The translations under genes and the position numbers were made by a program. From Lachnospiraceae bacterium (lineage in GTDB: Bacteria > Bacillota > Clostridia > Lachnospirales > Lachnospiraceae), in the NCBI GenBank assembly GCA_022845955.1, contig AP025576.1, positions 6,572,001 through 6,636,000 of the forward strand: a stretch of 64,000 bases of DNA. The letters run 5' to 3'. The stretch's first letter is position 1. Each line of letters opens with the position of its first letter. Under the pieces are notes generated by a model. That model saw nothing but the letters and a program-made list of their open reading frames with translations. It made no database searches and was not told where the DNA came from. This document shows, in pieces, positions 42,055-51,322 of the stretch.

Positions 42055-42930
42055 ATGAAACATTCTGTATTTTCTACAAGCATGAAAGTTTTAATCGTTA
42101 CTCTGATCCTGTTGGCCGTATGCCTTCCAAATGATCGTTCACAGTATTTTATGGCAGGCGCTGCGGTGATATGGTTAATCATTGTTCTCGGCTGTTACCT
42201 GTTCAAACGGACAAAGGGTCTGAGACATCTAATCGGTCATCAGCTCCAGACCTCATGGAGTCAATTCCAGCTGAGGCCCCAGCCGATATATGAGCGGGAG
42301 GAACCTGTTGCAGAAGAAATCGTAAAGCAGGCAGGTCCAGCCGCTGAAACCAATCAAACAGATCTGACACTGGAAGAACAGAATACAATGCTGTGCCACA
42401 TCGCGCTCCGGATCACAGAGAAATTACAGTCTGCTTATTCGGGAGCAACCTGGCAATGGCAGGATACACCAGAATTGAAAGCTATTTTAAACGGCCAGAC
42501 CGTGCGGGTAAAAACAGATGGTATTGAAAACAACACCCATGCGGACATTTGCTTTGACCGCTTTGCACGGGTGAATATCAAAATGCTGATTGTGGAGGAT
42601 TTTGCAGTGAAACCTGCAGCTCCTAAACAGCCTGAAGCTCCCGCTCCGGAAACTGTCCCTGATGTTGTAGATGTCAGGGTATGGTATGACCTGATCGGCC
42701 GTGAAGTGCTGGAAACTCTCATAACCGATTTAAACGCCAAAGGCCATTCGCGTCTTTCCATTAAGGAGAACGGCGATATCGTTGTTATGCAGAACAGCAA
42801 AGAAGCCGTCCAGAAACATCTGGATAATTTCCCGGCTAAAAATTATTGGAATGAACTCATTAACATCTTTAAGGAAAATGAGCTGAAGGCTACGGCCAGA
42901 AAAGACAGCCTCTGTATCTCCTGGATGTAA
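42055..42930 (+). CDS. Hypothetical membrane protein
   Basis: A 291-residue protein with two N-terminal helices (about 9-48) and a cytoplasmic part with a Pro/Glu-rich linker (about 195-215). Not recognised. AAGAAGGGAGAA precedes the ATG. It leads into the MoxR gene 18 bases later, so it may anchor that complex at the membrane. Confidence 0.55.
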   Translation: MKHSVFSTSMKVLIVTLILLAVCLPNDRSQYFMAGAAVIWLIIVLGCYLFKRTKGLRHLIGHQLQTSWSQFQLRPQPIYEREEPVAEEIVKQAGPAAETNQTDLTLEEQNTMLCHIALRITEKLQSAYSGATWQWQDTPELKAILNGQTVRVKTDGIENNTHADICFDRFARVNIKMLIVEDFAVKPAAPKQPEAPAPETVPDVVDVRVWYDLIGREVLETLITDLNAKGHSRLSIKENGDIVVMQNSKEAVQKHLDNFPAKNYWNELINIFKENELKATARKDSLCISWM

Positions 42931-42948
42931 AGAGAGGAGGAAAAACGA

Positions 42949-44745
42949 ATGCCAAGATCAAAACTATTTGAAAGCTGGACATGGAACCGGGCACTTCCGG
43001 CTCCCTTTGACAGCCTGCCAAATGCTGCAAGAACCGATGTCCATTCCAAATATAACAATATGACCGGCACCCCGCGGGCGACCATCCATTCTATGACAAT
43101 CGCAGCGATTCTTGCGTATATGGATATAGATACCTCAATTACTCCCGGAGCAACAGGGAACGGGGCCATCGGCACCCAGGGAAACAACCTGACAATGGCC
43201 GAGTATCATAGCCGTATCGGAGAAATCCATGTAGTTGTCTTCAATAAAACTACAGGAAAGTTTATTGCGGGATGTTACAGCAGCCCGTCTGCCTCTCCCA
43301 CGGTGTATACAGTCAAGGATGGCAAGAATACCGGCACCGCCCTCTTTTTTGCGTTAATGACAGAGGCTCTGGACGATGACGAATTTAAAGAATACTATAA
43401 CAAACTGGCTGCCTGCCGTTCAGCGGGATATCCGGATATAGATGAAGCTGCAAAGTACGCTGCGGTGTTATGTGACAATGTTTATCGGAGGTGTGAGCTG
43501 GCAAGTACCATTCCTGCTGGTATCAGCCTTACGATTCCCTCAACTGGGAACATCGGTCAGCTGACCCCGCTCAACATGCAGAATGGGGTCTATAATCCAA
43601 CCAGCACCTTATTTGGTGCCTTTCAGATTTTATCTCCCGGAATTGTCCCTGCCAAGTTCACTCCGCTTTTACGGCATGAGGACTTTGTCGGCAGCTACGC
43701 AACCAGTAATCGAAACTTTACCCCGTTAGAAAAGGAACTTATTCCACAGCTCCCGGATTGGTATATCATTCCTCCGGAAGTTGTCTCCATATGTAAACAC
43801 ACCAAACTTACTACCAGTACCGCTCAACCAATGCGCAACTATATGTTGCGTGGAGATGCTGGTACGGGAAAGACAGAAGGGGCAAAAGCGATTGCCGCCG
43901 GACTGGGCCTTCCGTATCTTTTTTACACCTGTTCCGCAAACAGCGAAATCTTTGATTTCCTGGGGCAGATGTTGCCAGATACAGGGAACAGTACGGATTC
44001 CCCCATCTCTTCTTATCCCACGTTTGAAGATATCCAAATGGACCCTCCGTCTGCTTATTACAAGCTGACGGGCATATATGATGAAAATATCCTTGAAGCA
44101 CAGGTCTATGACAAACTTCTGGAGGTCATAAAAGCAGAAGCACAACATGAGGCCGGTTCTGAATCCCAGGGCCAGAGGTTCCGCTATGTGGATACGCCTC
44201 TGGTACGTGCAATCCGGAATGGATATGTGATTGAGATCCAGGAGCCTACCGTCATCGCAAATCCAGGTGTCCTTGTAGGATTAAACTCCCTGCTGGACCG
44301 CTGTGCAAGTATCACCCTTCCAACCGGGGAGACCATACAGCGTCATCCCGACACGGTTGTTGTGGTAACGACAAACAGCAATTATGCCGGCTGCCGGGAC
44401 ATGAATCAGTCTATCATATCCAGAATGAACCTTGTAATGGATATTGATACCCCTGATGCGGATGTAATGGCGAAACGCGTTATGGGACTCACTGGCTGTA
44501 CCGATCAGACGGCCGTAATGTCAATGGCTGATGCAATTAAGGAAATAGCTGAGCACTGTCGGGAAACAATGATTACAGATGGAAGCTGTGGTGTCCGGGA
44601 ACTGATTTCCTGGGTCCAGTCTTATATGGTCTGCGGAAGTATTCTGGAAGCGGCCAAATACACAGTATTATCGTCTGTGTCCAGTGACGCCGAAAACCGT
44701 GCTGAGATCCTGTCCACCTGCCTGGCGCAAAAGTTTGCTGCGTAG
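42949..44745 (+). CDS. MoxR/AAA+ ATPase
   Basis: A 598-residue protein. An N-terminal domain of about 260 residues precedes an AAA+ domain with Walker A G-D-A-G-T-G-K-T at 302-309, E-I-Q-E-P near 427 (an atypical Walker B) and sensor 1 T-T-N-S-N. MoxR ATPases act with VWA-domain proteins to insert metals or remodel complexes, and the gene two positions downstream encodes such a partner. GAGGAGGAAAAACG precedes the ATG. Confidence 0.85.
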   Translation: MPRSKLFESWTWNRALPAPFDSLPNAARTDVHSKYNNMTGTPRATIHSMTIAAILAYMDIDTSITPGATGNGAIGTQGNNLTMAEYHSRIGEIHVVVFNKTTGKFIAGCYSSPSASPTVYTVKDGKNTGTALFFALMTEALDDDEFKEYYNKLAACRSAGYPDIDEAAKYAAVLCDNVYRRCELASTIPAGISLTIPSTGNIGQLTPLNMQNGVYNPTSTLFGAFQILSPGIVPAKFTPLLRHEDFVGSYATSNRNFTPLEKELIPQLPDWYIIPPEVVSICKHTKLTTSTAQPMRNYMLRGDAGTGKTEGAKAIAAGLGLPYLFYTCSANSEIFDFLGQMLPDTGNSTDSPISSYPTFEDIQMDPPSAYYKLTGIYDENILEAQVYDKLLEVIKAEAQHEAGSESQGQRFRYVDTPLVRAIRNGYVIEIQEPTVIANPGVLVGLNSLLDRCASITLPTGETIQRHPDTVVVVTTNSNYAGCRDMNQSIISRMNLVMDIDTPDADVMAKRVMGLTGCTDQTAVMSMADAIKEIAEHCRETMITDGSCGVRELISWVQSYMVCGSILEAAKYTVLSSVSSDAENRAEILSTCLAQKFAA

Positions 44746-44761
44746 AAGGGGGCGAGAAAAC

Positions 44762-45007
44762 ATGCCAGTTGAATCAATTATCTTATCTAATTTTCCACAC
44801 AATCTCAAATATCTGCGGCTGTCAAAAAAGCCCCCAATTTCCCAAGAAGCACTTGCCCAAAGATTAGGAACCACACAAAAATGTATCTCCCAGTATGAAA
44901 AAGGAAATTGCCTGCCTTCTGTTGCTTTTGTACTGCAACTGGCCCAATATTCCCATATTCCTGTGGATGACCTGTTATGTAAGGACCTGACAAAGAAAGG
45001 ATTGTAA
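44762..45007 (+). CDS. Small XRE-family regulator
   Basis: An 81-residue helix-turn-helix protein (N-L-K-Y-L-R-L-S-K-K, S-Q-E-A-L-A-Q-R-L-G-T-T-Q-K-C-I-S-Q-Y-E-K-G-N). It lies between the MoxR and VWA genes with 16- and 2-base spacers. The ATG at 44762 follows AAGGGGGCGAG. Confidence 0.85.
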   Translation: MPVESIILSNFPHNLKYLRLSKKPPISQEALAQRLGTTQKCISQYEKGNCLPSVAFVLQLAQYSHIPVDDLLCKDLTKKGL

Positions 45008-45009
45008 GT

Positions 45010-47103
45010 ATGAGAACTTCCCATTTAACAATCCGAAAACGGATTGAGAATGAAAAACTAAGCATTACCGATGAGCAGCTTTTCGCTTCACCAGAGTTTG
45101 CGAATTATCTGACAGATATTGCTGAAACAGCCACCAGGCGGTATAAGCGGTCGGTCAAAGTATCTGTCTATTGGAATCCGGATGAAGATGGAGGTCTGGC
45201 TAATACAAATTCTAAATTAATCCGTATCAATGCCGGAAATCCTATCACCCAAAGTTTTCCGAGCCGACGCTTACGAGCCGACAGCCTGGTAGGACTGGAT
45301 GGACACGAAATCGGGCATCTCCTGTATACAGACTTTAAGATGCTGAACATCTATATGAATGCTCTGTCTGCGGGCAGTTTCTATCCGGAGGAGCCAAAAA
45401 AGCTGACACCTACACAAAGAAAACATCTTGATGAAATCAGGCAGCTCTACAGCGATCAGGACGAAGCAGCCATTGGTGTAATTGCCATGATTGCTCATAA
45501 TCTGGTAAATGCCATTGAGGACGTCTATATCGAGTCCAGAATGTGCGAATCCTTTTCAGGAACGTTCCGGACCGGAATATTGCTTAATAATATCCGTATC
45601 TGTGAGCAGACCCCATCGATTCAGGCACAGATTGCCAATGGAACACCTCCTGTATTCCTGCTTATAAACCTTATCACACAATACTTACTGAGCGGGGATA
45701 TCAATAACCTGGGGAGCTATACCGGAGAATACTTAGATGTGTTAAATGAGTGTATTCCCCTGCTCGACGATTCATCCTGCGACGATGACGCTCGCGTGCG
45801 TTATCAGGCAGCTAACAGAATTGTATTAATCCTGTGGGACTACATCAAAGAAATGATTGAGCAGGTGAAGAAGGACCAGGCAAACGGCGCTGGCAGTACC
45901 GCTAAGCTGATTCAGAATCTGACCGATGCACTGGCAGACCAATCCGCCAAAGCCTCTTTACCGGATCGAAAAGGGAAAGCCGTACCGTGCCGCAAGAAGA
46001 TGAAGCATGAAAAGCCCTCTGACAATGATGTAAATACAGAAATTGAGGAGGCCATCGCTTATGAAACCGGCCGTATGGCGCTGGAAAAAACAACCGATAT
46101 CAGTGACAACGGAAGCGGCGGTGTGACCTATAACCATGATTATACTGGTTCCGGGTATGCACCACAGGCTGAGAAGGATATGAACCGTATTTTAAACCAG
46201 TTAGCGGAAGAACAGGCGTTAATCCACTATGAGGAGGATTTAGAAGCCGATCTTCAGGCTGAGGCCACCCGGATTCGGTATGGCAATGCACATAAAAATG
46301 TGCATGTTACGGTTAATCGAATTTCCTATGTGAATGACACTCTGAAAAAAAGCTACGCATCTGTTTCGCCGCCCCTACTGCTGATTTCCAAACGGCTGCA
46401 GAAGCAGGTTAAGCAGATCTTAAAAGACAAACGGGAAGGCGGGAAACGGAACCGGCTCTTATTAGGCAGACGGATTGACACAAGAAATATCGTACACAAT
46501 GACGGACACATTTTCTATAAGATGAATCTGCCGGATGAGGAACCCCTGCTCGCCGTCGCACTACTGATTGACGAGAGCGGCTCCATGTCATCTAATGACA
46601 GAATCACAAGAGCGCGGGAAGCAGCCATTATTATTTATGACTTCTGCAGGAATCTACACATCCCTGTGATTGTTTACGGCCATTCTTCCAGCGGTAAAGA
46701 TGTGGATCTGTTTTCCTATGCCGAATTTGATTCTCTTGATGGAAATGATGCATACCGGATCATGGATATGGCCTCCAGAGGCTGTAACCGTGACGGAGCT
46801 GCGCTGCGTTATGTTGCAGAGCGTCTGGCTCCCCGGCCTGAACAAACGAAACTGCTGATTTTAGTTTCTGACGGCCAGCCCAGTTCTTCCGGCTACAGTG
46901 GTACGGAAGCGGAAGCGGATCTGCGCGGAATCAAACGTGAATACAGCAGAAAAGGAATCACCATGTTTGCGGCAGCAATCGGTGAAGATAAGCCGAATAT
47001 CCAGAGAATTTATGGAGACGGTTTTTTAGACATCACAAACCTCAATGAGCTGCCCACGAAAATGACAAAGCTGATTTCCAGCTATATTAAAAAAGCTGCA
47101 TAG
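45010..47103 (+). CDS. HExxH + VWA (CobT-like) protein
   Basis: A 697-residue protein. Near the N-terminus G-H-E-I-G-H (H99, E100, H103) is a zinc-peptidase-type HExxH motif. The C-terminal third is a von Willebrand A domain with MIDAS D521-E-S-G-S525 and G-H-S-S-S-G; the middle is acidic. VWA proteins of the CobT/MoxR class work with an AAA+ partner, here the gene at 42949. Function in the ICE is unknown; a metal-dependent chaperone or peptidase acting on conjugation or replication proteins is possible. Confidence 0.8.
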   Translation: MRTSHLTIRKRIENEKLSITDEQLFASPEFANYLTDIAETATRRYKRSVKVSVYWNPDEDGGLANTNSKLIRINAGNPITQSFPSRRLRADSLVGLDGHEIGHLLYTDFKMLNIYMNALSAGSFYPEEPKKLTPTQRKHLDEIRQLYSDQDEAAIGVIAMIAHNLVNAIEDVYIESRMCESFSGTFRTGILLNNIRICEQTPSIQAQIANGTPPVFLLINLITQYLLSGDINNLGSYTGEYLDVLNECIPLLDDSSCDDDARVRYQAANRIVLILWDYIKEMIEQVKKDQANGAGSTAKLIQNLTDALADQSAKASLPDRKGKAVPCRKKMKHEKPSDNDVNTEIEEAIAYETGRMALEKTTDISDNGSGGVTYNHDYTGSGYAPQAEKDMNRILNQLAEEQALIHYEEDLEADLQAEATRIRYGNAHKNVHVTVNRISYVNDTLKKSYASVSPPLLLISKRLQKQVKQILKDKREGGKRNRLLLGRRIDTRNIVHNDGHIFYKMNLPDEEPLLAVALLIDESGSMSSNDRITRAREAAIIIYDFCRNLHIPVIVYGHSSSGKDVDLFSYAEFDSLDGNDAYRIMDMASRGCNRDGAALRYVAERLAPRPEQTKLLILVSDGQPSSSGYSGTEAEADLRGIKREYSRKGITMFAAAIGEDKPNIQRIYGDGFLDITNLNELPTKMTKLISSYIKKAA

Positions 47104-47120
47104 AAAGAAGGGATCAGTAT

Positions 47121-47789
47121 ATGAATCATGATTATATCTCTCCGCAGATTGCTGTCTACAAGAACTCAAAAAATCTGGTGGAGTTCCGGGACAAGCTCAA
47201 AGTTGCTTCCCTGGAATGCTATGCACATATTCATGCGGATGGAGAAGCGACCGAAGACAGTTGGAAACGCACCTCGCTGATCGGTATTCTGATGAAGGAT
47301 TATTCCGCAGGAACCGGTGATAAAGCGATAACGGTAATGGCAAATATTTCGCCGGATGAATCCAAGTTTGTTCTGAGCCGGTTAAATGCCGGATTTCCAA
47401 CCTTTGAATTTAAGCAGGACAAAATATTTGGTACTCCGGATGCAAACGGATACTCGTCAGTCACAAAGCTCCGCCTTCAGCGCGCTGCTACAGATAAAGC
47501 GGGTAAACCTCGTAACTGCCCATGGTACATGGAAATTGAGAATGGAAAAGGGATTCCACAGCGTAACAGCAACGGCGGCACCTACATGAAGCCAAACTCC
47601 TACATCAGTGAAAAGAAGGTTTCTGCAAATTTAACAGATTTGGATCTATTCAAATTGTTAAACCGCGTCTCCTCCTATATTGATGCCTGGGAAAAGGCCA
47701 TTGCCCCATCTCTCATTACGCGGGCAAAAAAAGCCATTCAGGAAAATCAGGCAGAAGGGGAAGGGCAGACAAATCAGCCTGCCGCATAG
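47121..47789 (+). CDS. Hypothetical protein in the MoxR-VWA cluster
   Basis: A 222-residue soluble protein, not recognised. It has a mixed alpha/beta composition, a S-A-G-T-G-D-K-A segment and a Gln-rich tail. AAGAAGGGATC precedes the ATG, 17 bases after the VWA gene. It may be a substrate or partner of the MoxR-VWA pair. A terminator follows at 47810. Confidence 0.5.
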   Translation: MNHDYISPQIAVYKNSKNLVEFRDKLKVASLECYAHIHADGEATEDSWKRTSLIGILMKDYSAGTGDKAITVMANISPDESKFVLSRLNAGFPTFEFKQDKIFGTPDANGYSSVTKLRLQRAATDKAGKPRNCPWYMEIENGKGIPQRNSNGGTYMKPNSYISEKKVSANLTDLDLFKLLNRVSSYIDAWEKAIAPSLITRAKKAIQENQAEGEGQTNQPAA

Positions 47790-47809
47790 CCTCTACCCAT
47801 TGTTTAAGA

Positions 47810-47843
47810 AAGAGAATGCCCTAAACACGCATTCTCTTTTTTA
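47810..47843 (+). terminator. Terminator after the MoxR-VWA cluster
   Basis: AAGAGAATGC and GCATTCTCTTTTTT with a 9-base loop. Confidence 0.75.
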
Positions 47844-47866
47844 TACCAGGAAAGGTTCTAATACGC

Positions 47867-48400
47867 ATGAGAACAGGAATTGTAAGAAGAATTGATGATT
47901 TAGGCCGTATCGTACTCCCGAAAGAGCTTAGGAGGAGCCTCGGCATTTCAAAGGGTAATCCTCTTGAAATCGGGATTGAAGGCCGCAGGATTGTACTGGA
48001 GAAGTATTCATCCCTCTCAAATCTGGAAGGGCTCTCCGGCCTGTACTTAGAAACACTTTATCAGGTGTGCGGAGGTATTCCGGCCATCTGTAACAAAGAG
48101 AACATCTTAGCAGCCAAAGGCTGCAGTATTTCTACTACTGCCTCCATTGATGCTGCCGTCAAAGAAAAGATCAAACAGTCAGAAACCTGGTTTTGCAGCC
48201 AGTCCGATCAGTTATCCGTATTTCCATCTGGTAGTTATCCTATTCGTGTTCTCATACCGGTAGGGCCAGGAGAAGGGCGGCCCATGGAAGGTGCCGTACT
48301 CCTGTTGGATAACGGAAAACCTTATACCGACAAGCAGATCAGTTTCGCATCTTATACTGCAATACTGATTTCCAGGTTACTGAAAAATATCGAAGAATAA
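47867..48400 (+). CDS. SpoVT/AbrB-type transcriptional regulator
   Basis: A 177-residue protein: an N-terminal AbrB swapped-hairpin DNA-binding domain (G-I-V-R-R-I-D-D-L-G-R-I-V-L-P-K-E-L-R-R-S-L) and a C-terminal GAF-like domain (about 55-175), as in SpoVT. It may be a link between the host sporulation or growth state and the element. Alternative: an ICE paralog with its own sites. It follows the terminator at 47810, so its upstream promoter is separate or reads through. Confidence 0.88.
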   Translation: MRTGIVRRIDDLGRIVLPKELRRSLGISKGNPLEIGIEGRRIVLEKYSSLSNLEGLSGLYLETLYQVCGGIPAICNKENILAAKGCSISTTASIDAAVKEKIKQSETWFCSQSDQLSVFPSGSYPIRVLIPVGPGEGRPMEGAVLLLDNGKPYTDKQISFASYTAILISRLLKNIEE

Positions 48401-48424
48401 TCAAATACAAAGGAGAATTTTATC

Positions 48425-49348
48425 ATGGAGTACACAGAATTCAAGCAGGAGTTAGTATCAAATTTACAGGATCTCATTGGGACACGCTATCTGGTAAGTG
48501 TTCAGAAGGCGGATTTCACAGAGAACTTAGAGGATTTTGTTGTAATCTTTGATTCATCTGAGCTGGTAATGCGGTGCTCAAAAATGGCACCCATTTACGA
48601 GATTCATACCAATCACAAAGTCCCTCCGGCTGTTCTCGCAGGCGCTCTGAAGGCCAGTTTTGGTATCGGTGAAGATATCGGCAGGATTAACAAAAGCCAG
48701 GTATTCTACCGGTTAGAAAATCTGGAGCTTGTCCAAAAAGAATACAATGATATTCCGTATCAGCGTTTTCTGGACCTTGCGATTGTATTTTACATCAATC
48801 TTGCACGCACTGAGGATTCCATTCAGTCCCGTAGAATTACCAACAGTATGTTGCGCGAATCGAAACTGAGCATATCGGATCTCATGAGTCTGGCGAACAA
48901 AAATACACCGCAGCTGTTTCCGTACACCTTACGGCCTATGGAAGATGCCGCGCTTGATATACTGGACAATGATCCCAGTCTTTTGAAGGATTCGAAAGTA
49001 AGGATCAGCCTTATGTTAATGTTCGGCAAAGAGATGGGACTGATTCCGGAAGAAGAGTATACCTCCAGATATGTATTAAGCTGTGAAGGAAACCTGTATG
49101 GTTCCACCGCGATTTTGTATCCCGAATTATTGGGCAATATCGGTGAAAAACTCCAGAGTGATTTCTATATCCTCCCCTGCAGCAAAGATGAGTGCGTAAT
49201 TGAAGCGGTCTCTGAAGGATCGGAGTTAGCAGAGCTGAAGGAAGAGGTCCGGGAGGTTATAAAGAAGTATCTTAATGAACCGTTTGTTTTGACGGATCAT
49301 ATCTACCGGTATAACAGAGCGGACGGAAGCCTGAAAATTGTCGGTTAA
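48425..49348 (+). CDS. DUF5688 family protein
   Basis: A 307-residue protein matching DUF5688 of Clostridia mobile elements (Y-V-L-S-C-E-G-N-L-Y-G-S-T-A-I-L-Y-P, then D-F-Y-I-L-P-C-S-K-D-E and V-Y-R-Y or Y-R-Y-N at the end). The role is unknown. AAGGAGAATTTTATC precedes the ATG. Confidence 0.8.
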   Translation: MEYTEFKQELVSNLQDLIGTRYLVSVQKADFTENLEDFVVIFDSSELVMRCSKMAPIYEIHTNHKVPPAVLAGALKASFGIGEDIGRINKSQVFYRLENLELVQKEYNDIPYQRFLDLAIVFYINLARTEDSIQSRRITNSMLRESKLSISDLMSLANKNTPQLFPYTLRPMEDAALDILDNDPSLLKDSKVRISLMLMFGKEMGLIPEEEYTSRYVLSCEGNLYGSTAILYPELLGNIGEKLQSDFYILPCSKDECVIEAVSEGSELAELKEEVREVIKKYLNEPFVLTDHIYRYNRADGSLKIVG

Positions 49349-49362
49349 AGGAGGCCGGAATT

Positions 49363-49908
49363 ATGAAAAAGATCTATCCTCTTACCAATACCCAGCGCGA
49401 CTATGCAGGAAACCATGTTGGACTTGTATATAAATTTCTATACTTAAATCACCTGGATATTGATGAGTATTACGACATTGTTATTTTCGGCTATCTGTTA
49501 GCAGTACAGCTATATGATGAAGATGAGCGGTTGAAAAACCGCTACCTCTTCTCTACGATTGCCTGGAGGCAAATGCGGTACAGCTTATTTGAACATTACC
49601 GAAATAACAGCCGGCAAAAACGCAACGCCCCCGTTATCAGCATGAACAGTAACGGGAGCCATGAAGAATCATCCCTTGACTGCCTGCTTCCGGATCGCCA
49701 GCAAAGTATCCATGAATCCGCCACGGATAAGATTTACGCGTTGGAACTCATGACGTATATGACGGAAAAGGAGCAGGAAGTTGTCAAGCTGAAAGCCTAT
49801 GGCTATACATACAGAGAAATAGCAACACAATGCGGCCTGAGCATTAAAGCCGTTGGCAGCCGCTTCGCCCGCATGAGAAGGCGACTGAAGCAAATAGAAG
49901 CTGTCTAA
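49363..49908 (+). CDS. Sigma-70-like factor
   Basis: A 181-residue protein with a region 2-like N-terminus (Y-D-I-V-I-F-G-Y-L-L-A-V) and a strong region 4 helix-turn-helix (Y-G-Y-T-Y-R-E-I-A-T-Q-C-G-L, about 143-156; V-G-S-R-F-A-R-M-R-R-R-L). It is a second sigma-like regulator of the element. AAAGGAGGCC precedes the ATG. Confidence 0.8.
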   Translation: MKKIYPLTNTQRDYAGNHVGLVYKFLYLNHLDIDEYYDIVIFGYLLAVQLYDEDERLKNRYLFSTIAWRQMRYSLFEHYRNNSRQKRNAPVISMNSNGSHEESSLDCLLPDRQQSIHESATDKIYALELMTYMTEKEQEVVKLKAYGYTYREIATQCGLSIKAVGSRFARMRRRLKQIEAV

Positions 49909-49925
49909 AGGAGTGTGAAATGTAA

Positions 49926-50981
49926 ATGAATGAAGAATTGATACAACGAGCCGTCCTGCTGTTGCAACAGGAATTTGGTCCAAACTGGCAGAGCATTGCC
50001 CAGACACTTGGAACGGAGAATCTACGGAAACGCCTTGGGAAGGAGCTGACATCTTTTATGGCCTTCCCTGACAGAGGGAACGGCGGAGATAACCAATGGA
50101 GAGGAAACTGCTCTCCGCAGGTGGTATCTTCTATCCTGCGTTATGTCATAGATTGTAAGAAATATTATGGGAAAGATGTTTCAGACTTCACGTTGCTTGA
50201 TCCCATGTCCGGTTCCGGCACCAGTAAGGCCGCAGCGGATCTGCTTGGAGTACGGTCCATTCTGTATGACCTAAATCCCAATCCCGCAGCTGGCCTGGGT
50301 AACTGGAATGCCTTGAAAGATGATGTAGAGGACTCGGCGGATCTCGTATTTTTCCACCCGCCGTATCACAATATCATTCCCTATTCCGGAAACATGTGGG
50401 GAAAGCCACATGCAGATGATCTATCCCGGTGTGAAAACTATGATGATTTCCTGGAGAAGCTGAACCTCTGTATACGGAAGTTCTACATGGCTTTGAGGAG
50501 AGACGGCAGGCTGGCGGTGCTGGTCGGTGATATCCGATCAGCCGGTAAATTTTACAGTATCCAGCGTGACATGATGCAGATGGGAGAAGCTGAATCATTT
50601 TTAGTGAAGGCCCAATTTAATTGTGTTTCGGATTCCCGGCGCTATAAAAAGCCCTTGATCCCCATTGTAACAGAGTATCTTTTGCTGTTTCATAAAAAGG
50701 ATTCCCTGATTGTTCCATTTACTTATCAGGATAAAGGAACTTTTTCTATCAGCAATACTGATATCGTTGCGCTGACCTGGCACCATCTGATCCGCATGAC
50801 ACTTGAAAGTATTGGAGGGCAATGTACCCTGACGGAGCTTTACGAACGCCTGAGTACCCACCCAAAAGCAAAGAAAAACAGCCATTACAAAGAACGTATC
50901 CGCGCCACGATCTATGAGCATAGAACACAGTATACTGCTTATGGTGATGGATTATACGGATTAAATTATCAAGTAGCTTAG
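49926..50981 (+). CDS. Solitary DNA methyltransferase (amino-methylating)
   Basis: A 351-residue methyltransferase with motif I D92-P-M-S-G-S-G-T99 and motif IV H144-P-P-Y147 in place of D/N-P-P-Y. No restriction enzyme is adjacent. Solitary ICE methylases usually modify the element's own DNA so that it is not cut in a new host. The ATG at 49926 is preceded by AAAGGAGTG. The C-terminal 90 residues may form the target-recognition or a winged-helix domain (L-T-E-L-Y-E-R-L). Confidence 0.85.
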   Translation: MNEELIQRAVLLLQQEFGPNWQSIAQTLGTENLRKRLGKELTSFMAFPDRGNGGDNQWRGNCSPQVVSSILRYVIDCKKYYGKDVSDFTLLDPMSGSGTSKAAADLLGVRSILYDLNPNPAAGLGNWNALKDDVEDSADLVFFHPPYHNIIPYSGNMWGKPHADDLSRCENYDDFLEKLNLCIRKFYMALRRDGRLAVLVGDIRSAGKFYSIQRDMMQMGEAESFLVKAQFNCVSDSRRYKKPLIPIVTEYLLLFHKKDSLIVPFTYQDKGTFSISNTDIVALTWHHLIRMTLESIGGQCTLTELYERLSTHPKAKKNSHYKERIRATIYEHRTQYTAYGDGLYGLNYQVA

Positions 50982-50990
50982 GAGGATTGA

Positions 50991-51257
50991 ATGATGATCT
51001 GTAAAGAAAATGAAATGATGGCTCTGCAGCCGATACCGGAAACCATGGAAAAGAAAACAGTAATATTGAAAGGAACTTTTATCTCCCCTGTCAAATGCGG
51101 AGAACGGGCAATTTTCACTTATAACGGCCAGGTAATGCGTACCTCTACGGTTTCTGAAATTCTGGAGATTACGGCGGATTATATCAAGTTTGAGACAAGG
51201 AACTCCATTTACATTGTGAGTTACCACAGTCTTCTGCCTACACACACCTGCGCTTAA
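50991..51257 (+). CDS. Hypothetical small protein
   Basis: An 88-residue beta-rich protein with no recognised family. AGGAGGATTG precedes the ATG, 9 bases after the methyltransferase stop, so the two are probably co-expressed. Confidence 0.5.
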   Translation: MMICKENEMMALQPIPETMEKKTVILKGTFISPVKCGERAIFTYNGQVMRTSTVSEILEITADYIKFETRNSIYIVSYHSLLPTHTCA

Positions 51258-51322
51258 ATTTGAATACTCTGCGGCGGCCTTAGACAGCTCTATGACCGCC
51301 CTTTCGGAAGGAGTGTGGGAAT

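Noticed and set aside
43726..44148. Minus-strand 140-codon frame inside the MoxR gene
   Set aside because: It is a shadow of a conserved plus-strand coding region and has no ribosome binding site.
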